A DNA stretch of 64,000 nucleotides from Bacilliculturomica massiliensis (GTDB taxonomy: Bacteria > Bacillota > Clostridia > Peptostreptococcales > Anaerovoracaceae). The stretch lies in NCBI RefSeq assembly GCF_900605495.1, contig NZ_LR027602.1, positions 450,456-514,455 on the forward strand, in the 5' to 3' direction. Below are positions 42,267 through 51,299 of this stretch, one piece after another. Numbering within the stretch: position 1 is the stretch's first letter; each line of letters opens with the position of its first letter. The position numbers and the translations under genes were made by a program. Below the pieces are notes generated by a model. That model was not told where the DNA came from and made no database searches. It worked only from the letters and a program-made list of their open reading frames with translations.

Positions 42267-43067
42267 ATGAACAGGAGAATCGTTTTTGTCGGGGGCGGGA
42301 ATATGGCGGAAGGGATCATCGGAGGACTTCTGGATCAAAAGGTTTTTGCTCCGGAGGAGATCGCTGTGGATGATATCATTCCGGAGCGGCTGAGTTATCT
42401 GAACGCGACCTACGGGATAGTGCCGGAGGATGTCGGAACGTATCTGAAAGACGCGGATATGATCGTGCTGGCGGTACGCCCTCAGGATATCGACAGCGCT
42501 ACAGAGAAGGTGAAGGAATCCGGTAATAAAACGGCGGTCATTCTCTCGATCTGCGCGGGAGTCACGCTGGGTAAACTGGAGACTGAGCTGGGGGCGGAGA
42601 GGAAGATTCTGAAGGTGATGCCCAATACGCAGATCAAAGTGCATAGCGGCTACAGTGCCGCCTGCGTCAACAGCAACATTACAGAGGAAGATAAGGAGTT
42701 CATCTCCGCGTTCCTCGGTGCATTAGGGCAGTCCATGTATCTGGATGAAAAGATGTACGATACCTTTACGGCTTACAGCTGTACCGGACCGTTTTATATC
42801 TACAAGTTTGCGGAGGCGCTGATCGATGCCGGCGTCCGTTCAGGATTTTCCAGAAAGGATGCGAGAAATATCGTGATCAGAAACCTCATGGGGGTGGCAT
42901 CGACCATGGAGCTCACCGGAGCTCATCCGGCAGTTTTGTGTGACAGTATGACATCGCCGGGAGGAGTCACCATCGAAGCGCAGCAGAGTCTGTGCAAGAA
43001 CGGGTTCGCCGGCATCGTCATGACAGCGGTGGACGAAGCGGTGCGGAAAGCCAATTCTCTAGGATAG
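42267..43067 (+). CDS. proC: Pyrroline-5-carboxylate reductase
   Basis: The 266-residue enzyme reduces 1-pyrroline-5-carboxylate to proline with NAD(P)H. It has the Rossmann motif FVGGGNMAEGIIGGL, MPNTQIKVHSGYSAACVN, and the C-terminal signature (PAVLCDSMTSPGGVTIEAQQSL). Start 42267 follows GGAGG by 7 nt. It lies 13 nt ahead of the NSS transporter and is probably co-transcribed with it, so a role in amino-acid interconversion or a proC-like reductase for another imine is possible. Confidence 0.93.
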   Translation: MNRRIVFVGGGNMAEGIIGGLLDQKVFAPEEIAVDDIIPERLSYLNATYGIVPEDVGTYLKDADMIVLAVRPQDIDSATEKVKESGNKTAVILSICAGVTLGKLETELGAERKILKVMPNTQIKVHSGYSAACVNSNITEEDKEFISAFLGALGQSMYLDEKMYDTFTAYSCTGPFYIYKFAEALIDAGVRSGFSRKDARNIVIRNLMGVASTMELTGAHPAVLCDSMTSPGGVTIEAQQSLCKNGFAGIVMTAVDEAVRKANSLG

Positions 43068-43080
43068 GAGGCGTCTTGAA

Positions 43081-44577
43081 ATGAGTGAAAAAGGAAAATC
43101 GGGTTATGGATCCAGATTAGGTCTTGTCTGTATACTGATCGGCGCCAGCGTGGGAACAGGCAATGTATGGCGGTTTCCGAGAATGGCGGCGGTGAACGGA
43201 GGCGGGGCCTTCGTGCTGGCGATGGTGATCGTTCTGTTTCTGATGGCGGTACCCATCGTATGTATGGAGAACGTTATGGGGCGGGCCACACGGCACGGAA
43301 CCCCGGGAGCCTTCCGCGATTTCATCGGGAAGAAATACACGTGGATGGGGACCTTTTCCTCTATGGCGGCGCTGATGATGCTGTCGTACTATATGGCGGT
43401 CATGGCGTGGTGTGTGCGTTACGCGGGACTGTCAATTACCAAGAGTTATTGGGGAAAAGACATGGCGGAGGTCTATGATTCGGTGGTAAACGGCAGTCTG
43501 GCCACCTGGGTCGTTTTCGCGGTACTGTGTCTGCTGCTTTACATCTGTGTCTACAAGTCCCAGGCCATGATCGAAAAGGTGGCTACGTTTATGGTACCGG
43601 TGCTGGCGCTTTTGCTGATCATTATCGCAGTCCGCGCGCTGATGCTTCCGGGATCGCTGGAAGGCGTCAAATACGTGTTTACGATCCAGCCGAAACATCT
43701 GTTTGCGGCGCAGACGTGGCTGAACGCTCTGACTCAAGCGGCCTGGTCCATCGGGCCGGGGCTGATGATCATGCTGAATATTGCCGTTTATTCGTCCAGA
43801 AAATCGGATATTTCTCTCAATACCCGCATTCAGGCCTTCGGAGACATGTCCATAGCGCTGGTGTCCACTCTGGGCGTCATCCCGACCATTTTTGCCATGA
43901 TGAGCGTGAGCGATGCGGTGGCTGCCTGCGAGAGCTCCAACAGCGGGCTGACCTTCCTGGCTCTGACCAGTCTGTTTCAGAAGATCGGGGGAGGATACTT
44001 CATCTCTATTATGTTCTTCCTGGCTCTGGCGTTCGCAGCTTTCAGCACAGCCACCGTTCAGTGCATGATCGGAACGCAGATGTTCATCGACGCCGGCTGG
44101 TCCCGCAAAAAGGGCGCGGCGGTCACGGTGGCTTTTCTATTCATCGTGGGCACGCCCTCTGCGCTCAATGAATGGTTCCTGCTAAATCAGGACATGGTAT
44201 GGGCCTGTCTGATGCTGTTCGGTTCCATTTTCCTGGGCTTTGCCGCCCACAAGTACGGCGCGGAGAAGATCAGAACAAGACTGCTGAACTTCGAGGGAAA
44301 TGAGATACAGGAGAAACGGTATTGGAGCACACTCACGGTCTGGATCGCACCCATCGTGATCACGCTGGTCTTTGTCTGGTGGATCTGGCAGGCCATCGGC
44401 TGGTATCCGGATAACTGGTGGAGTCCCTTTGAACAGAACAGTCCGGGGACGATCATCACTCAGGGACTGATCCTGTTTATCCTCTGCTGGGCGCTGAACA
44501 ATAAGGTGGCGGACAGTATTAAATTCAAGTACTTTGACGGGGAGGATTACCCTGAACTCCCGGATGAGCTGCGGTAG
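43081..44577 (+). CDS. Neurotransmitter:sodium symporter (NSS) family amino-acid transporter
   Basis: The 498-residue membrane protein with about 12 helices has the LeuT-family helix 1 signature GASVGTGNVWRFPRMA (substrate and Na+ site) and the unwound-helix segments expected later. Members import amino acids with Na+. It is followed 18 nt downstream by a tiny open frame of the MetS type, which places it in the two-component methionine/alanine-type NSS group. Its substrate cannot be fixed from sequence. Confidence 0.92.
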   Translation: MSEKGKSGYGSRLGLVCILIGASVGTGNVWRFPRMAAVNGGGAFVLAMVIVLFLMAVPIVCMENVMGRATRHGTPGAFRDFIGKKYTWMGTFSSMAALMMLSYYMAVMAWCVRYAGLSITKSYWGKDMAEVYDSVVNGSLATWVVFAVLCLLLYICVYKSQAMIEKVATFMVPVLALLLIIIAVRALMLPGSLEGVKYVFTIQPKHLFAAQTWLNALTQAAWSIGPGLMIMLNIAVYSSRKSDISLNTRIQAFGDMSIALVSTLGVIPTIFAMMSVSDAVAACESSNSGLTFLALTSLFQKIGGGYFISIMFFLALAFAAFSTATVQCMIGTQMFIDAGWSRKKGAAVTVAFLFIVGTPSALNEWFLLNQDMVWACLMLFGSIFLGFAAHKYGAEKIRTRLLNFEGNEIQEKRYWSTLTVWIAPIVITLVFVWWIWQAIGWYPDNWWSPFEQNSPGTIITQGLILFILCWALNNKVADSIKFKYFDGEDYPELPDELR

Positions 44578-44595
44578 GAGGAAGGAGAGGATGTT

Positions 44596-44691
44596 ATGAG
44601 CTGGATCATTTTTTTGATCATCAGTCTGGGGATCTGCTGGGGCGGATTTGGGTTTTACGCTGCCAAGGCGATCAAAAACGAAAAAAGCTGA
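44596..44691 (+). CDS. MetS-family small subunit of the NSS transporter
   Basis: A 31-residue frame encodes MSWIIFLIISLGICWGGFGF and a short basic tail, one transmembrane helix. Small hydrophobic partners of this kind (family of MetS, methionine and alanine importer small subunit) follow NSS transporters and are needed for activity. AGGAGAGG lies upstream, and the frame starts 18 nt after the transporter stop. Confidence 0.8.
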   Translation: MSWIIFLIISLGICWGGFGFYAAKAIKNEKS

Positions 44692-44854
44692 AACAAGCGC
44701 TGCCGCAGGCCGAACGGCGGCGCCGCGGAAGAAAAAAGCAGGGAATTCAACGTAGTTTGAAACAATCAGGTAGCCAGGACAGTTCGGGCAGTTCCGGCAG
44801 TTCCGGCAGTCAGAGCGGCCGGAGCAGTCTGAACAGTTTGGAGAGGAGTTTGTT

Positions 44855-45178
44855 ATGGTAGAGAAGAAAATCAGCGATCTGACGATCGAGACAAAAGGCA
44901 ATATCTATTTCGACGGTAGGGTGACCAGCCGGAGCTTTTACAAGCAGGATGGAACACGATTCACCATCGGCATTATCACGCCGGGGACTTATACTTTCGA
45001 CGTGAGCGACCGGGAAGTGATCCAGCTGATCGCGGGCGAGGCGGAGATCCTGCTGCCTGCGGAACAGGAGTGGAGAAGGGTGAAGGCCCCCGATACCTAT
45101 GAGGTCGCCGCAGACAACAGCTTCCGGATCCGCTGTTTCGACGTGGTGGAATATCTGTGTGATTACTATAAAAATTGA
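44855..45178 (+). CDS. ppnP: Pyrimidine/purine nucleoside phosphorylase, PpnP-like
   Basis: The 107-residue cupin-like protein matches the PpnP (formerly DUF1255) pattern: GNIYFDGRVTSRSF, then GIITPGTYTFDVSDREVIQLIAGEAEILLP and a final VEYLCDYY. PpnP splits nucleosides with phosphate to free bases and ribose-1-phosphate. It is slightly longer than usual by an N-terminal extension of about 12 residues. The preceding 160 nt contain repeats of GCAGTTCCG. AGGAG lies 6 nt upstream. Confidence 0.85.
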   Translation: MVEKKISDLTIETKGNIYFDGRVTSRSFYKQDGTRFTIGIITPGTYTFDVSDREVIQLIAGEAEILLPAEQEWRRVKAPDTYEVAADNSFRIRCFDVVEYLCDYYKN

Positions 45179-45246
45179 AGGATAAAAACAGTCGTTTTAA
45201 GCAGTTAAATAAAAGCGTTTGAATTAAAGCGGGGAGGAAATTTCAA

Positions 45247-46437
45247 ATGGTGAAAGTGGCGGTTGCGAGGACGGGCGGACACGACTATGAAAGTATAAAG
45301 GCAGCGGTGGATCGGGTGATTTCCCTGATCGGCGGAATAGAGGATATCATCAGACCGGGCTATAAAGTTGTCATCAAACCTAATCTGGTGGCCACGCCTA
45401 CGGACCGACTGTCGGGAGGCGTGACCAGATGGGAAGTCTGTATGGCGATCTATGAGGCGGTACAGGCGCTGGGGGCGTATCCGGTCATAGCGGAATCGTC
45501 GGCAGCCGGTGCAGACACGGAGTCCGTCATCGCCAAATGCGGTTATCAGGAACTGCGGGACAGAGGGATACCAGTCATCGACCTGAAAGCAAAGGAATGC
45601 GTCCGCTGCCGGCTTCCAGTGGAAAACGGCGTGATTTTTCAGGAGCTTGATTCCTGGGAACTGGTACGGGACGCGGACGCCATCATTACAGTACCGGTGA
45701 TGAAGACTCACGACCAGACGGAAATTACTCTGGGCATGAAGAACTGCAAGGGCCTGATCACAGATCAAAACAAAAAGGCTTTCCACGCGCAGGGACTGAT
45801 CGAAGGGGTATGCGATCTGATACAGACTGTAAAGCCGGTGCTGGAGATCGTGGACGGGACATTTGGTCAGCAGGGTCTGGGGCCGATCTTTGGCGAGACC
45901 AAGGAGATGAATCTGATCGTGGGTTCCAGGGACCTGGTAGCCTGCGAGACGGTGACAGGTCTCATCATGGGATATGAGCCGGAGGAGGTCATGCTGACCG
46001 GGGCGGCCAGCCGGCGCGGGCTGGGTGAGATGGATATGACCAGGATCGAAGTGGTGGGAGAAAAGATCGAGGACGTTAAGAGTCGTTTCAAGCGCTCCAG
46101 TGAGATCGAGATCGAGGGGCTTCCTTCCAGTTTCCGGCTGATCTTCGACGAACAGGCCTGTACGGGCTGCAGGAACACGGTCATCAGCTCGCTGATGGAC
46201 ATGAAGGCCCAGGAGCTGTTCGAGTATCTGGAAAATATGAATGTGATCGTGGGGCCGGTAAAGTATGAGGATCTGCCCAAAGATGCAGACCCGGAAAACA
46301 CAGTGCTGATCGGCAAGTGCACCAATCATCTGAAGGAATACGGTTTCCGCAGCGTAAAAGGATGTCCTCCGGGCAACGCGGACACGGTGCAGGGAATATT
46401 GGGCGGTCGATTGGAATACGGCGTGAGATATTCGTAG
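45247..46437 (+). CDS. DUF362-domain protein
   Basis: The 396-residue protein starts with the DUF362 features (GYKVVIKPNLVATPTDR, then ITVPVMKTHDQTEITLGMKNCKGL). DUF362 proteins are often fused to ferredoxin domains; here only scattered cysteines are seen, including ACTGCRN and KGCPPGNAD in the last third, which could still hold a cluster. The biochemical role of the family is not known. GGGAGG precedes the start. It is followed by the repeat-rich 46438-46908 gap. Confidence 0.8.
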   Translation: MVKVAVARTGGHDYESIKAAVDRVISLIGGIEDIIRPGYKVVIKPNLVATPTDRLSGGVTRWEVCMAIYEAVQALGAYPVIAESSAAGADTESVIAKCGYQELRDRGIPVIDLKAKECVRCRLPVENGVIFQELDSWELVRDADAIITVPVMKTHDQTEITLGMKNCKGLITDQNKKAFHAQGLIEGVCDLIQTVKPVLEIVDGTFGQQGLGPIFGETKEMNLIVGSRDLVACETVTGLIMGYEPEEVMLTGAASRRGLGEMDMTRIEVVGEKIEDVKSRFKRSSEIEIEGLPSSFRLIFDEQACTGCRNTVISSLMDMKAQELFEYLENMNVIVGPVKYEDLPKDADPENTVLIGKCTNHLKEYGFRSVKGCPPGNADTVQGILGGRLEYGVRYS

Positions 46438-46596
46438 AGAAGTGATTCTCCATCTGATCCGATACAGGGGAAAGGAGAGACCGCGGTACATTGTCGTCCC
46501 GCGGTCTTCCTTTTGGCAGCTCAACAGCCCCCGTCCATCAGGGTAAATGCAGCCCGGTCGTCATGTCGGTCTTGGGCCGTTCCAACAGATTGCCGA

Positions 46597-46694
46597 AGAC
46601 CGCCGGAGATCGCCGGAAGGGAGACCGCCGGAGCCCGCCCAAAGTCGCTGGAGACCGCCGGAAGGGAAGCCGCTGGAGACCGCTGAAAGGGCGG
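46597..46694 (+). repeat. Degenerate GACCGCCGGA-type repeats
   Basis: Several imperfect copies of GGAGACCGCCGGAAGGGA occur in a row, with variants CGCTGGAGACCGCTGAAAGG. They lie in the gap before the por operon, with no coding content evident. Confidence 0.7.
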
Positions 46695-46814
46695 AAAAAT
46701 CTGAAAATGGAATGCCCTGCCCCCTCCCTCCGGGGCCCAAAGCCGGTGACCGCAAGCGTCTGGTGAATCAAGGGTCCGGCGGCGGAAAAAAAGATGGGGA
46801 AAAGACGCAACTTT

Positions 46815-46860
46815 ATTCCGAAATGGAATTGACAAATCCAAATAGCGGAATTATAATTCC
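46815..46860 (+). promoter_or_regulatory. Two palindromic operators flanking the por promoter
   Basis: ATTCC-N5-GGAAT (46815-46829) abuts the -35, and GGAATTATAATTCC (46847-46860) covers the -10. Both use ATTCC/GGAAT half-sites. The IclR regulator downstream of the operon is the natural candidate ligand-responsive repressor. Confidence 0.55.
46829..46857 (+). promoter_or_regulatory. Consensus sigma-A promoter of the por-abfD operon
   Basis: TTGACA (46829-46834) and TATAAT (46852-46857) are 17 nt apart, 51 nt before the first gene. A perfect promoter embedded in two palindromes implies strong, tightly repressed expression. Confidence 0.85.
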
Positions 46861-46908
46861 ATTATAGAATAGTTAAGCTTATAGTGTGAATATAGGAGGC
46901 GATACTAC

Positions 46909-47457
46909 ATGATTGAAATTCGTTGGCATGGACGCGGAGGACAGGGTGCCTTTACAGCGGCCAGACTGCTGGGAAACGCCGTCGTATTTGACGGTAAAAA
47001 CGCGCTGGCATTTCCGTCCTTTGGTCCGGAACGGCGAGGTGCTCCGGTTCTTGCGTTTACAAGGATCGACTCGGAAAAGATCAATGACAGAAGCGACGTA
47101 GTGGAATGCGACTGCGCCGTAGTGCTGGATGAGACGCTTCTCGGCGCTCCGGTAAAAGCAGGTCTGAAGCCGGGCGCGAAAGTCATCATCAACACGACGA
47201 AGAGTCCGGAAGCGTTTGACTTCAGCGATTGTCCGGGATGTCAGGTCATCACTGTGGATGCCACGGGACTGGCGCTGAAGATCCTGGGCCGGCCGATCAC
47301 CAACGTACCCATGCTGGGCGCGCTGACTGCTGTTGCGGATGTGACCAGCCTTGATTCTATTTATAAGGCCATCGATTCACAGCTGGCTGAGAAAATCCGC
47401 GCCAAAAACAAGGCGCTTCTTGATGAGACCTACAAAACCGTAAAGGAGGCACTGTAA
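46909..47457 (+). CDS. 2-oxoacid:ferredoxin oxidoreductase gamma subunit
   Basis: The 182-residue gamma subunit (PorG/VorG-like) begins EIRWHGRGGQGAFTAARLLG, the family hallmark that packs against the CoA site, followed by FPSFGPERRGAPVLAFTRI. The four-subunit enzyme decarboxylates a 2-oxoacid to acyl-CoA and reduces ferredoxin. GGAGG lies upstream. Its stop overlaps the next start (TAATG). The gene order gamma-delta-alpha-beta is the common one for archaeal-type enzymes. Confidence 0.93.
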   Translation: MIEIRWHGRGGQGAFTAARLLGNAVVFDGKNALAFPSFGPERRGAPVLAFTRIDSEKINDRSDVVECDCAVVLDETLLGAPVKAGLKPGAKVIINTTKSPEAFDFSDCPGCQVITVDATGLALKILGRPITNVPMLGALTAVADVTSLDSIYKAIDSQLAEKIRAKNKALLDETYKTVKEAL

Positions 47458-47759
47458 TGAATCGACCGAAGTTATCACAGCCGCTGCCGGCGGGTACGAT
47501 CGAAGATCTGCCCATGGGACCGTCTGCGCGGGCGGGTCATCTGATCGACGTAAGTTCCGGAATGCGGACCTTCCGTCCTGTTATCGATACGGAGAAATGC
47601 GTAAACTGCCTGCGGTGCTTTTTGGTATGTCCCGACGGCGCCATAGATAAATCTGGAGAGAATTTGGAGATCGACTACGACTACTGCAAGGGATGCGGCG
47701 TCTGCCAGAAGTCCTGCAAGATCGGAGCCATCACGATGGTGAAGGAGGGAGAAGCGTAA
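47457..47759 (+). CDS. 2-oxoacid:ferredoxin oxidoreductase delta subunit (2[4Fe-4S])
   Basis: The 100-residue ferredoxin-type subunit contains two classical clusters, CVNCLRCFLVCP and CKGCGVCQKSC, that carry electrons from the TPP site to external ferredoxin. It overlaps the gamma and alpha genes by one base at each end (TAATG junctions), so it is translationally coupled to both. Confidence 0.95.
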   Translation: MNRPKLSQPLPAGTIEDLPMGPSARAGHLIDVSSGMRTFRPVIDTEKCVNCLRCFLVCPDGAIDKSGENLEIDYDYCKGCGVCQKSCKIGAITMVKEGEA

Positions 47760-48940
47760 TGGAGAAATTATTTGTATCCGGCGATGAAGCGGTAGCGCTG
47801 GCTGTCAGACAGGCAAAGCCGCACGTGATCGCAGCTTATCCGATCACTCCGCAGACCATCGTGGTAGAGCGTCTTGCCGATTATGTGGAAGACGGTTCTC
47901 TAAACAGTGAATATTTATATGTAGAATCCGAGCACAGCGCCATGTCGGCGGTCATCGGTTCCGCGGCTATGGGCGCCCGTTCTTTTACGGCTACCTCAAG
48001 CCAGGGGCTTCTGTACATGGTAGAGGGCCTGCACTACGCCAGCGGTTCCCGTTTCCCCATCGTCATGATGAACGCCAACCGTTCCCTGGCCGCGCCCTGG
48101 AACATCTACGGAGACCAGAGAGACTCCCTGTCTCAGCTGGAGTCCGGCTGGATCCAGCTGTATGTTGAGAATGTACAGGAAGCCTTCGATACCACGATCC
48201 AGGCCTACAAGATCGCGGAGAACGCGGACGTAATGCTGCCTGTCATGGTAAACCTGGACGGTTTCGTGCTGACTCACACGTATGAGCCCCTGATCATGAC
48301 GGATCAGGAGACGGTGGACAAATACATACCGTTTGCCCGGTACAGCAACGCGATGAATCTGGACGATCCGGTGAACACCTGTATCACCGCCGGACCGACT
48401 TACAATACGGAATTCCGCTGGCAGCAGCAGCTGGCGACCCTGAAGGCTGCTGAGGTCGTAGACTCTGCCGACAAAGAGTTCGGAGAGCTCTTCGGACGCT
48501 CCTACGGCGGTATGGTGGAAGCTTACCGCTGCGATGACGCCGAGGTCATTCTGGTAACCATCGGAAGCGTCACCGGAACAGCCCGTGTTGTCTGCGACGC
48601 TTACAGAGCGGCCGGCAAGAAGGTCGGTCTGCTGAAACTTCGCTGCGCGCGGCCTTTCCCCACGGAGAAGATCGCGGCCATCGTAAAGAATGCGAAGGCG
48701 GTAGGCGTTCTGGAGCGGGATATCAGTTTTGGTTTCGAGGGCGCGGTATTCTCCGACCTGAACTCCGCTCTGAAACAGCAGAATGTGAACGTACCCACCT
48801 ACAATTACGTAGGCGGTCTGGGCGGCCGCAGCATTTCCAAGGAAAATATCGCGGAAATCTTCGACGCGCTCCTTTCCGGAAAGGCGGAGAAACCGCTTGA
48901 GTTTATCAATTTAAGGAGGGACATCAACTATGGCGCTTAA
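47759..48940 (+). CDS. 2-oxoacid:ferredoxin oxidoreductase alpha subunit
   Basis: The 393-residue alpha subunit starts KLFVSGDEAVALAVRQAKPHVIAAYPITPQTIVVERLADYV, with the YPITPQT motif of PorA/VorA, and contains the ESEHSAMSAVIGSAAMGARSFTATSSQGLLYMVE region that contacts TPP and substrate. Start 47759 was chosen for the TAATG junction with delta and the GAAGGAGGG site upstream. Specificity (pyruvate, branched-chain, aromatic or other) cannot be told from motifs alone. Confidence 0.94.
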   Translation: MEKLFVSGDEAVALAVRQAKPHVIAAYPITPQTIVVERLADYVEDGSLNSEYLYVESEHSAMSAVIGSAAMGARSFTATSSQGLLYMVEGLHYASGSRFPIVMMNANRSLAAPWNIYGDQRDSLSQLESGWIQLYVENVQEAFDTTIQAYKIAENADVMLPVMVNLDGFVLTHTYEPLIMTDQETVDKYIPFARYSNAMNLDDPVNTCITAGPTYNTEFRWQQQLATLKAAEVVDSADKEFGELFGRSYGGMVEAYRCDDAEVILVTIGSVTGTARVVCDAYRAAGKKVGLLKLRCARPFPTEKIAAIVKNAKAVGVLERDISFGFEGAVFSDLNSALKQQNVNVPTYNYVGGLGGRSISKENIAEIFDALLSGKAEKPLEFINLRRDINYGA

Positions 48941-49820
48941 TGCAAAGACTCTTCCCAATGAAGAACTGTTTTACGGACACAAGGCATGCGGCGGCTGCGG
49001 CGGAGCTCTCGCCATCCGTTTGGCGCTGAAGGTCCTGGGAAAACGCAGCATCGCGGTCATTCCTCCGAACTGTATGTCTACCGTAGCCTTTATCTATCCG
49101 CACATGCCCCTGTTCGTGAACGGTATTATTCCGCCCTTTGCGGCGACGGCAGCGGTCATGTCCGGCGTGCTGGCGGGAGCCAGAGCGCTGGGTGAGGAAG
49201 ACTTCCACGTAGTCGGCTTTGCCGGCGACGGCGGTACCTCCGACATCGGACTTCAGTCTCTGTCCGGGTCTATCGACAGAAATGACAAGCAGATCTTTCT
49301 CTGCTATGATAATGAAGCGTATATGAATACCGGTATCCAGAAGAGCGGTCTGACCCCCTATGGAACGAAGACCACTAATTCTCCCGCCGGAAAGAACATT
49401 CACGGTTCCACCAGCCCGAAAAAGAGAATTTTCGAGATCGTTGCAGCTCACGGAATTCCCTATGCGGCTACGGCCAACGTAGGCTATCCGGAGGATTTCC
49501 TGATGAAGCTGGAAAAGGCGAAGAACTGCGACGGACCGTCCTTTATCCATGTGATGGCTCCCTGCCCCACAGGCTGGCAGACGCCGTCGGACAGCCTGAT
49601 CGACATCGGTAAGGAAGCCGTGGACTGCGGTCTGTGGTACCTGGCCGAATACGAAAACGGTGAATTCAAGCTGAACAAGAACCCGAAGGAATTTACCCCG
49701 CTGAAGGATTACATCAGAAAGCAGGGCCGTTTCTCCCATCTCGACGACGATGATCTGAAGCACATCGAAGAAGAGAGAGACGCCACATGGGCGAGAATCC
49801 GCAGAGATTGGGTAAAATAA
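48930..49820 (+). CDS. 2-oxoacid:ferredoxin oxidoreductase beta subunit
   Basis: The 296-residue TPP-binding subunit has the N-terminal GHKACGGCGGALAIR with cysteines for the proximal cluster. The TPP motif is FAGDGGTSDIGLQSLSGSIDRNDKQIFLCYDNEAYMNTGIQ, and NSPAGKNIHGSTSPKKRIF follows. It overlaps alpha by 11 nt; AAGGAGGG precedes the start. It completes the four-subunit enzyme directly ahead of the abfD-like gene. Confidence 0.94.
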   Translation: MALNAKTLPNEELFYGHKACGGCGGALAIRLALKVLGKRSIAVIPPNCMSTVAFIYPHMPLFVNGIIPPFAATAAVMSGVLAGARALGEEDFHVVGFAGDGGTSDIGLQSLSGSIDRNDKQIFLCYDNEAYMNTGIQKSGLTPYGTKTTNSPAGKNIHGSTSPKKRIFEIVAAHGIPYAATANVGYPEDFLMKLEKAKNCDGPSFIHVMAPCPTGWQTPSDSLIDIGKEAVDCGLWYLAEYENGEFKLNKNPKEFTPLKDYIRKQGRFSHLDDDDLKHIEEERDATWARIRRDWVK

Positions 49821-49837
49821 GACAGGAGAAATAAAAC

Positions 49838-51298
49838 ATGAAGACAGCGCGCGATTATATCGACAGTCTCAGAGAGCGCAAGATCAAGGTCTATATCAAG
49901 GGCGAACTGATCGACAGCGACAAAGTGATCGATCATCCTTTTATCAAAGGCCACGTCAATGCCGCTTCCATGACGTATTCCATGGCGAACAGCCCGAAAT
50001 ATGAGGATCTGATGACTGTCAAGTCTCACCTGACAGGTAAAAAGATCAACCGTTTCACCCATATCCACCAGAGCACGGAAGATTTGCTGAACAAGGTAAA
50101 GATGCTGAGAACGATCTCTCAGCAGACAGGGACCTGCTATCAGCGCTGCGTGGGCTTCGACGCGATGAACACCACGTATTCTGTGACTTACGATATGGAT
50201 CAGAAGCTGGGCACGGACTATCATGAACGCTTTAAGAAGTTCCTCCTGTACGTGCAGGAAAACGACCTGATGGTGGCCGGAGCCATGACGGATCCCAAGG
50301 GCGACCGCAGTCTGAGACCCAGCCAGCAGGCCGATCCTGACATGTTTGTCCACGTTGTGGAAAAGAACGATAAGGGAATCGTGATCCGCGGCGCCAAGGC
50401 GCATATGACTGGAATGGTGAATTCGCATGAAATGCTCATCATGCCTACCATGGGCATGAAAGAGGATGATGCGGATTACGCCGTATGCTGCGCGCTGCCT
50501 GTTGACGCGCCGGGAGTGCTGCACATTTTCGGACGTCAGACCAACGACGACCGGAAGATGGAAGGAGATATCGATCAGGGCAACGCCAAGTTCGGTATCG
50601 TAGGCGGAGAGAGCCTGACCATACTCAACGACGTTTTCGTTCCCTGGGAGAGAGTTTTCATGTGCGGAGAGTATCAGTTCTCCGGACTTCTGGTAGAGCG
50701 CTTCGCCTGCTATCACCGTCAGAACTACGGCGGCTGCAAGGGCGGCGTCTCCGACGTGGTGATCGGCGCCGCGGCGCTGATGGCTGATTTCAGCGGCTAC
50801 GGCAAGGCCGGCCACATCAAGGAGAAGCTCAATGAGATGATCCATCTCACGGAGACCCTTTACGCCTGCTCGCTGGCCTGTTCCTGTCAGGGCACGGCCA
50901 CGGCTTCCGGCGCGTATTTCGTGGACCCGCTGCTGGCCAACGTCGGAAAGCACAACGTGACCAAGCTGATCTACGACATCGACCGCCTGGCTCAGGACAT
51001 CGGCGGCGGTATCATCGCCACCATGCCTTCGGAGTCTGATCTGAAACATCCGGAGATCGGACAGTACGTGGATAAGTATCTGAGAGGCGTTGCCAGCGTG
51101 CCCACGGAAGACCGGATGCGCATCGGCCGTCTCATCGAGAATATGACGGGCGGAACGGCTCTGGTGGAAAGCATGCACGGCGCAGGTTCTCCCCAGGCGC
51201 AGAAGGTCATGTATTCTAAACTGGCCAACTTGGAACAGAAAAAAGAATTTGCCGCTCATCTGGCGGGCGTGCATCTGAACAAAAATGAGGTAAAATAA
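49838..51298 (+). CDS. abfD: 4-hydroxybutyryl-CoA dehydratase/vinylacetyl-CoA isomerase (AbfD) family
   Basis: The 486-residue flavin- and [4Fe-4S]-dependent enzyme belongs to the 4-hydroxyphenylacetate hydroxylase fold. All four cluster ligands of the Clostridium aminobutyricum enzyme (Cys99, Cys103, His292, Cys299) are present, offset by one: Cys100 and Cys104 in TCYQRCVGFD, His293 and Cys300 in YHRQNYGGCKGG. That makes a radical dehydratase or isomerase acting on an acyl-CoA much more likely than a monooxygenase. The product would be crotonyl-CoA or a homologue. It lies 17 nt after porB and 1 nt before the aminotransferase. Confidence 0.9.
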   Translation: MKTARDYIDSLRERKIKVYIKGELIDSDKVIDHPFIKGHVNAASMTYSMANSPKYEDLMTVKSHLTGKKINRFTHIHQSTEDLLNKVKMLRTISQQTGTCYQRCVGFDAMNTTYSVTYDMDQKLGTDYHERFKKFLLYVQENDLMVAGAMTDPKGDRSLRPSQQADPDMFVHVVEKNDKGIVIRGAKAHMTGMVNSHEMLIMPTMGMKEDDADYAVCCALPVDAPGVLHIFGRQTNDDRKMEGDIDQGNAKFGIVGGESLTILNDVFVPWERVFMCGEYQFSGLLVERFACYHRQNYGGCKGGVSDVVIGAAALMADFSGYGKAGHIKEKLNEMIHLTETLYACSLACSCQGTATASGAYFVDPLLANVGKHNVTKLIYDIDRLAQDIGGGIIATMPSESDLKHPEIGQYVDKYLRGVASVPTEDRMRIGRLIENMTGGTALVESMHGAGSPQAQKVMYSKLANLEQKKEFAAHLAGVHLNKNEVK

Positions 51299-51299
51299 A

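Noticed and set aside
49838..51298. 4-hydroxyphenylacetate 3-monooxygenase as product
   Set aside because: The fold is shared, but all four [4Fe-4S] ligands of 4-hydroxybutyryl-CoA dehydratase are present, and an oxygenase would not suit an anaerobic gene set.
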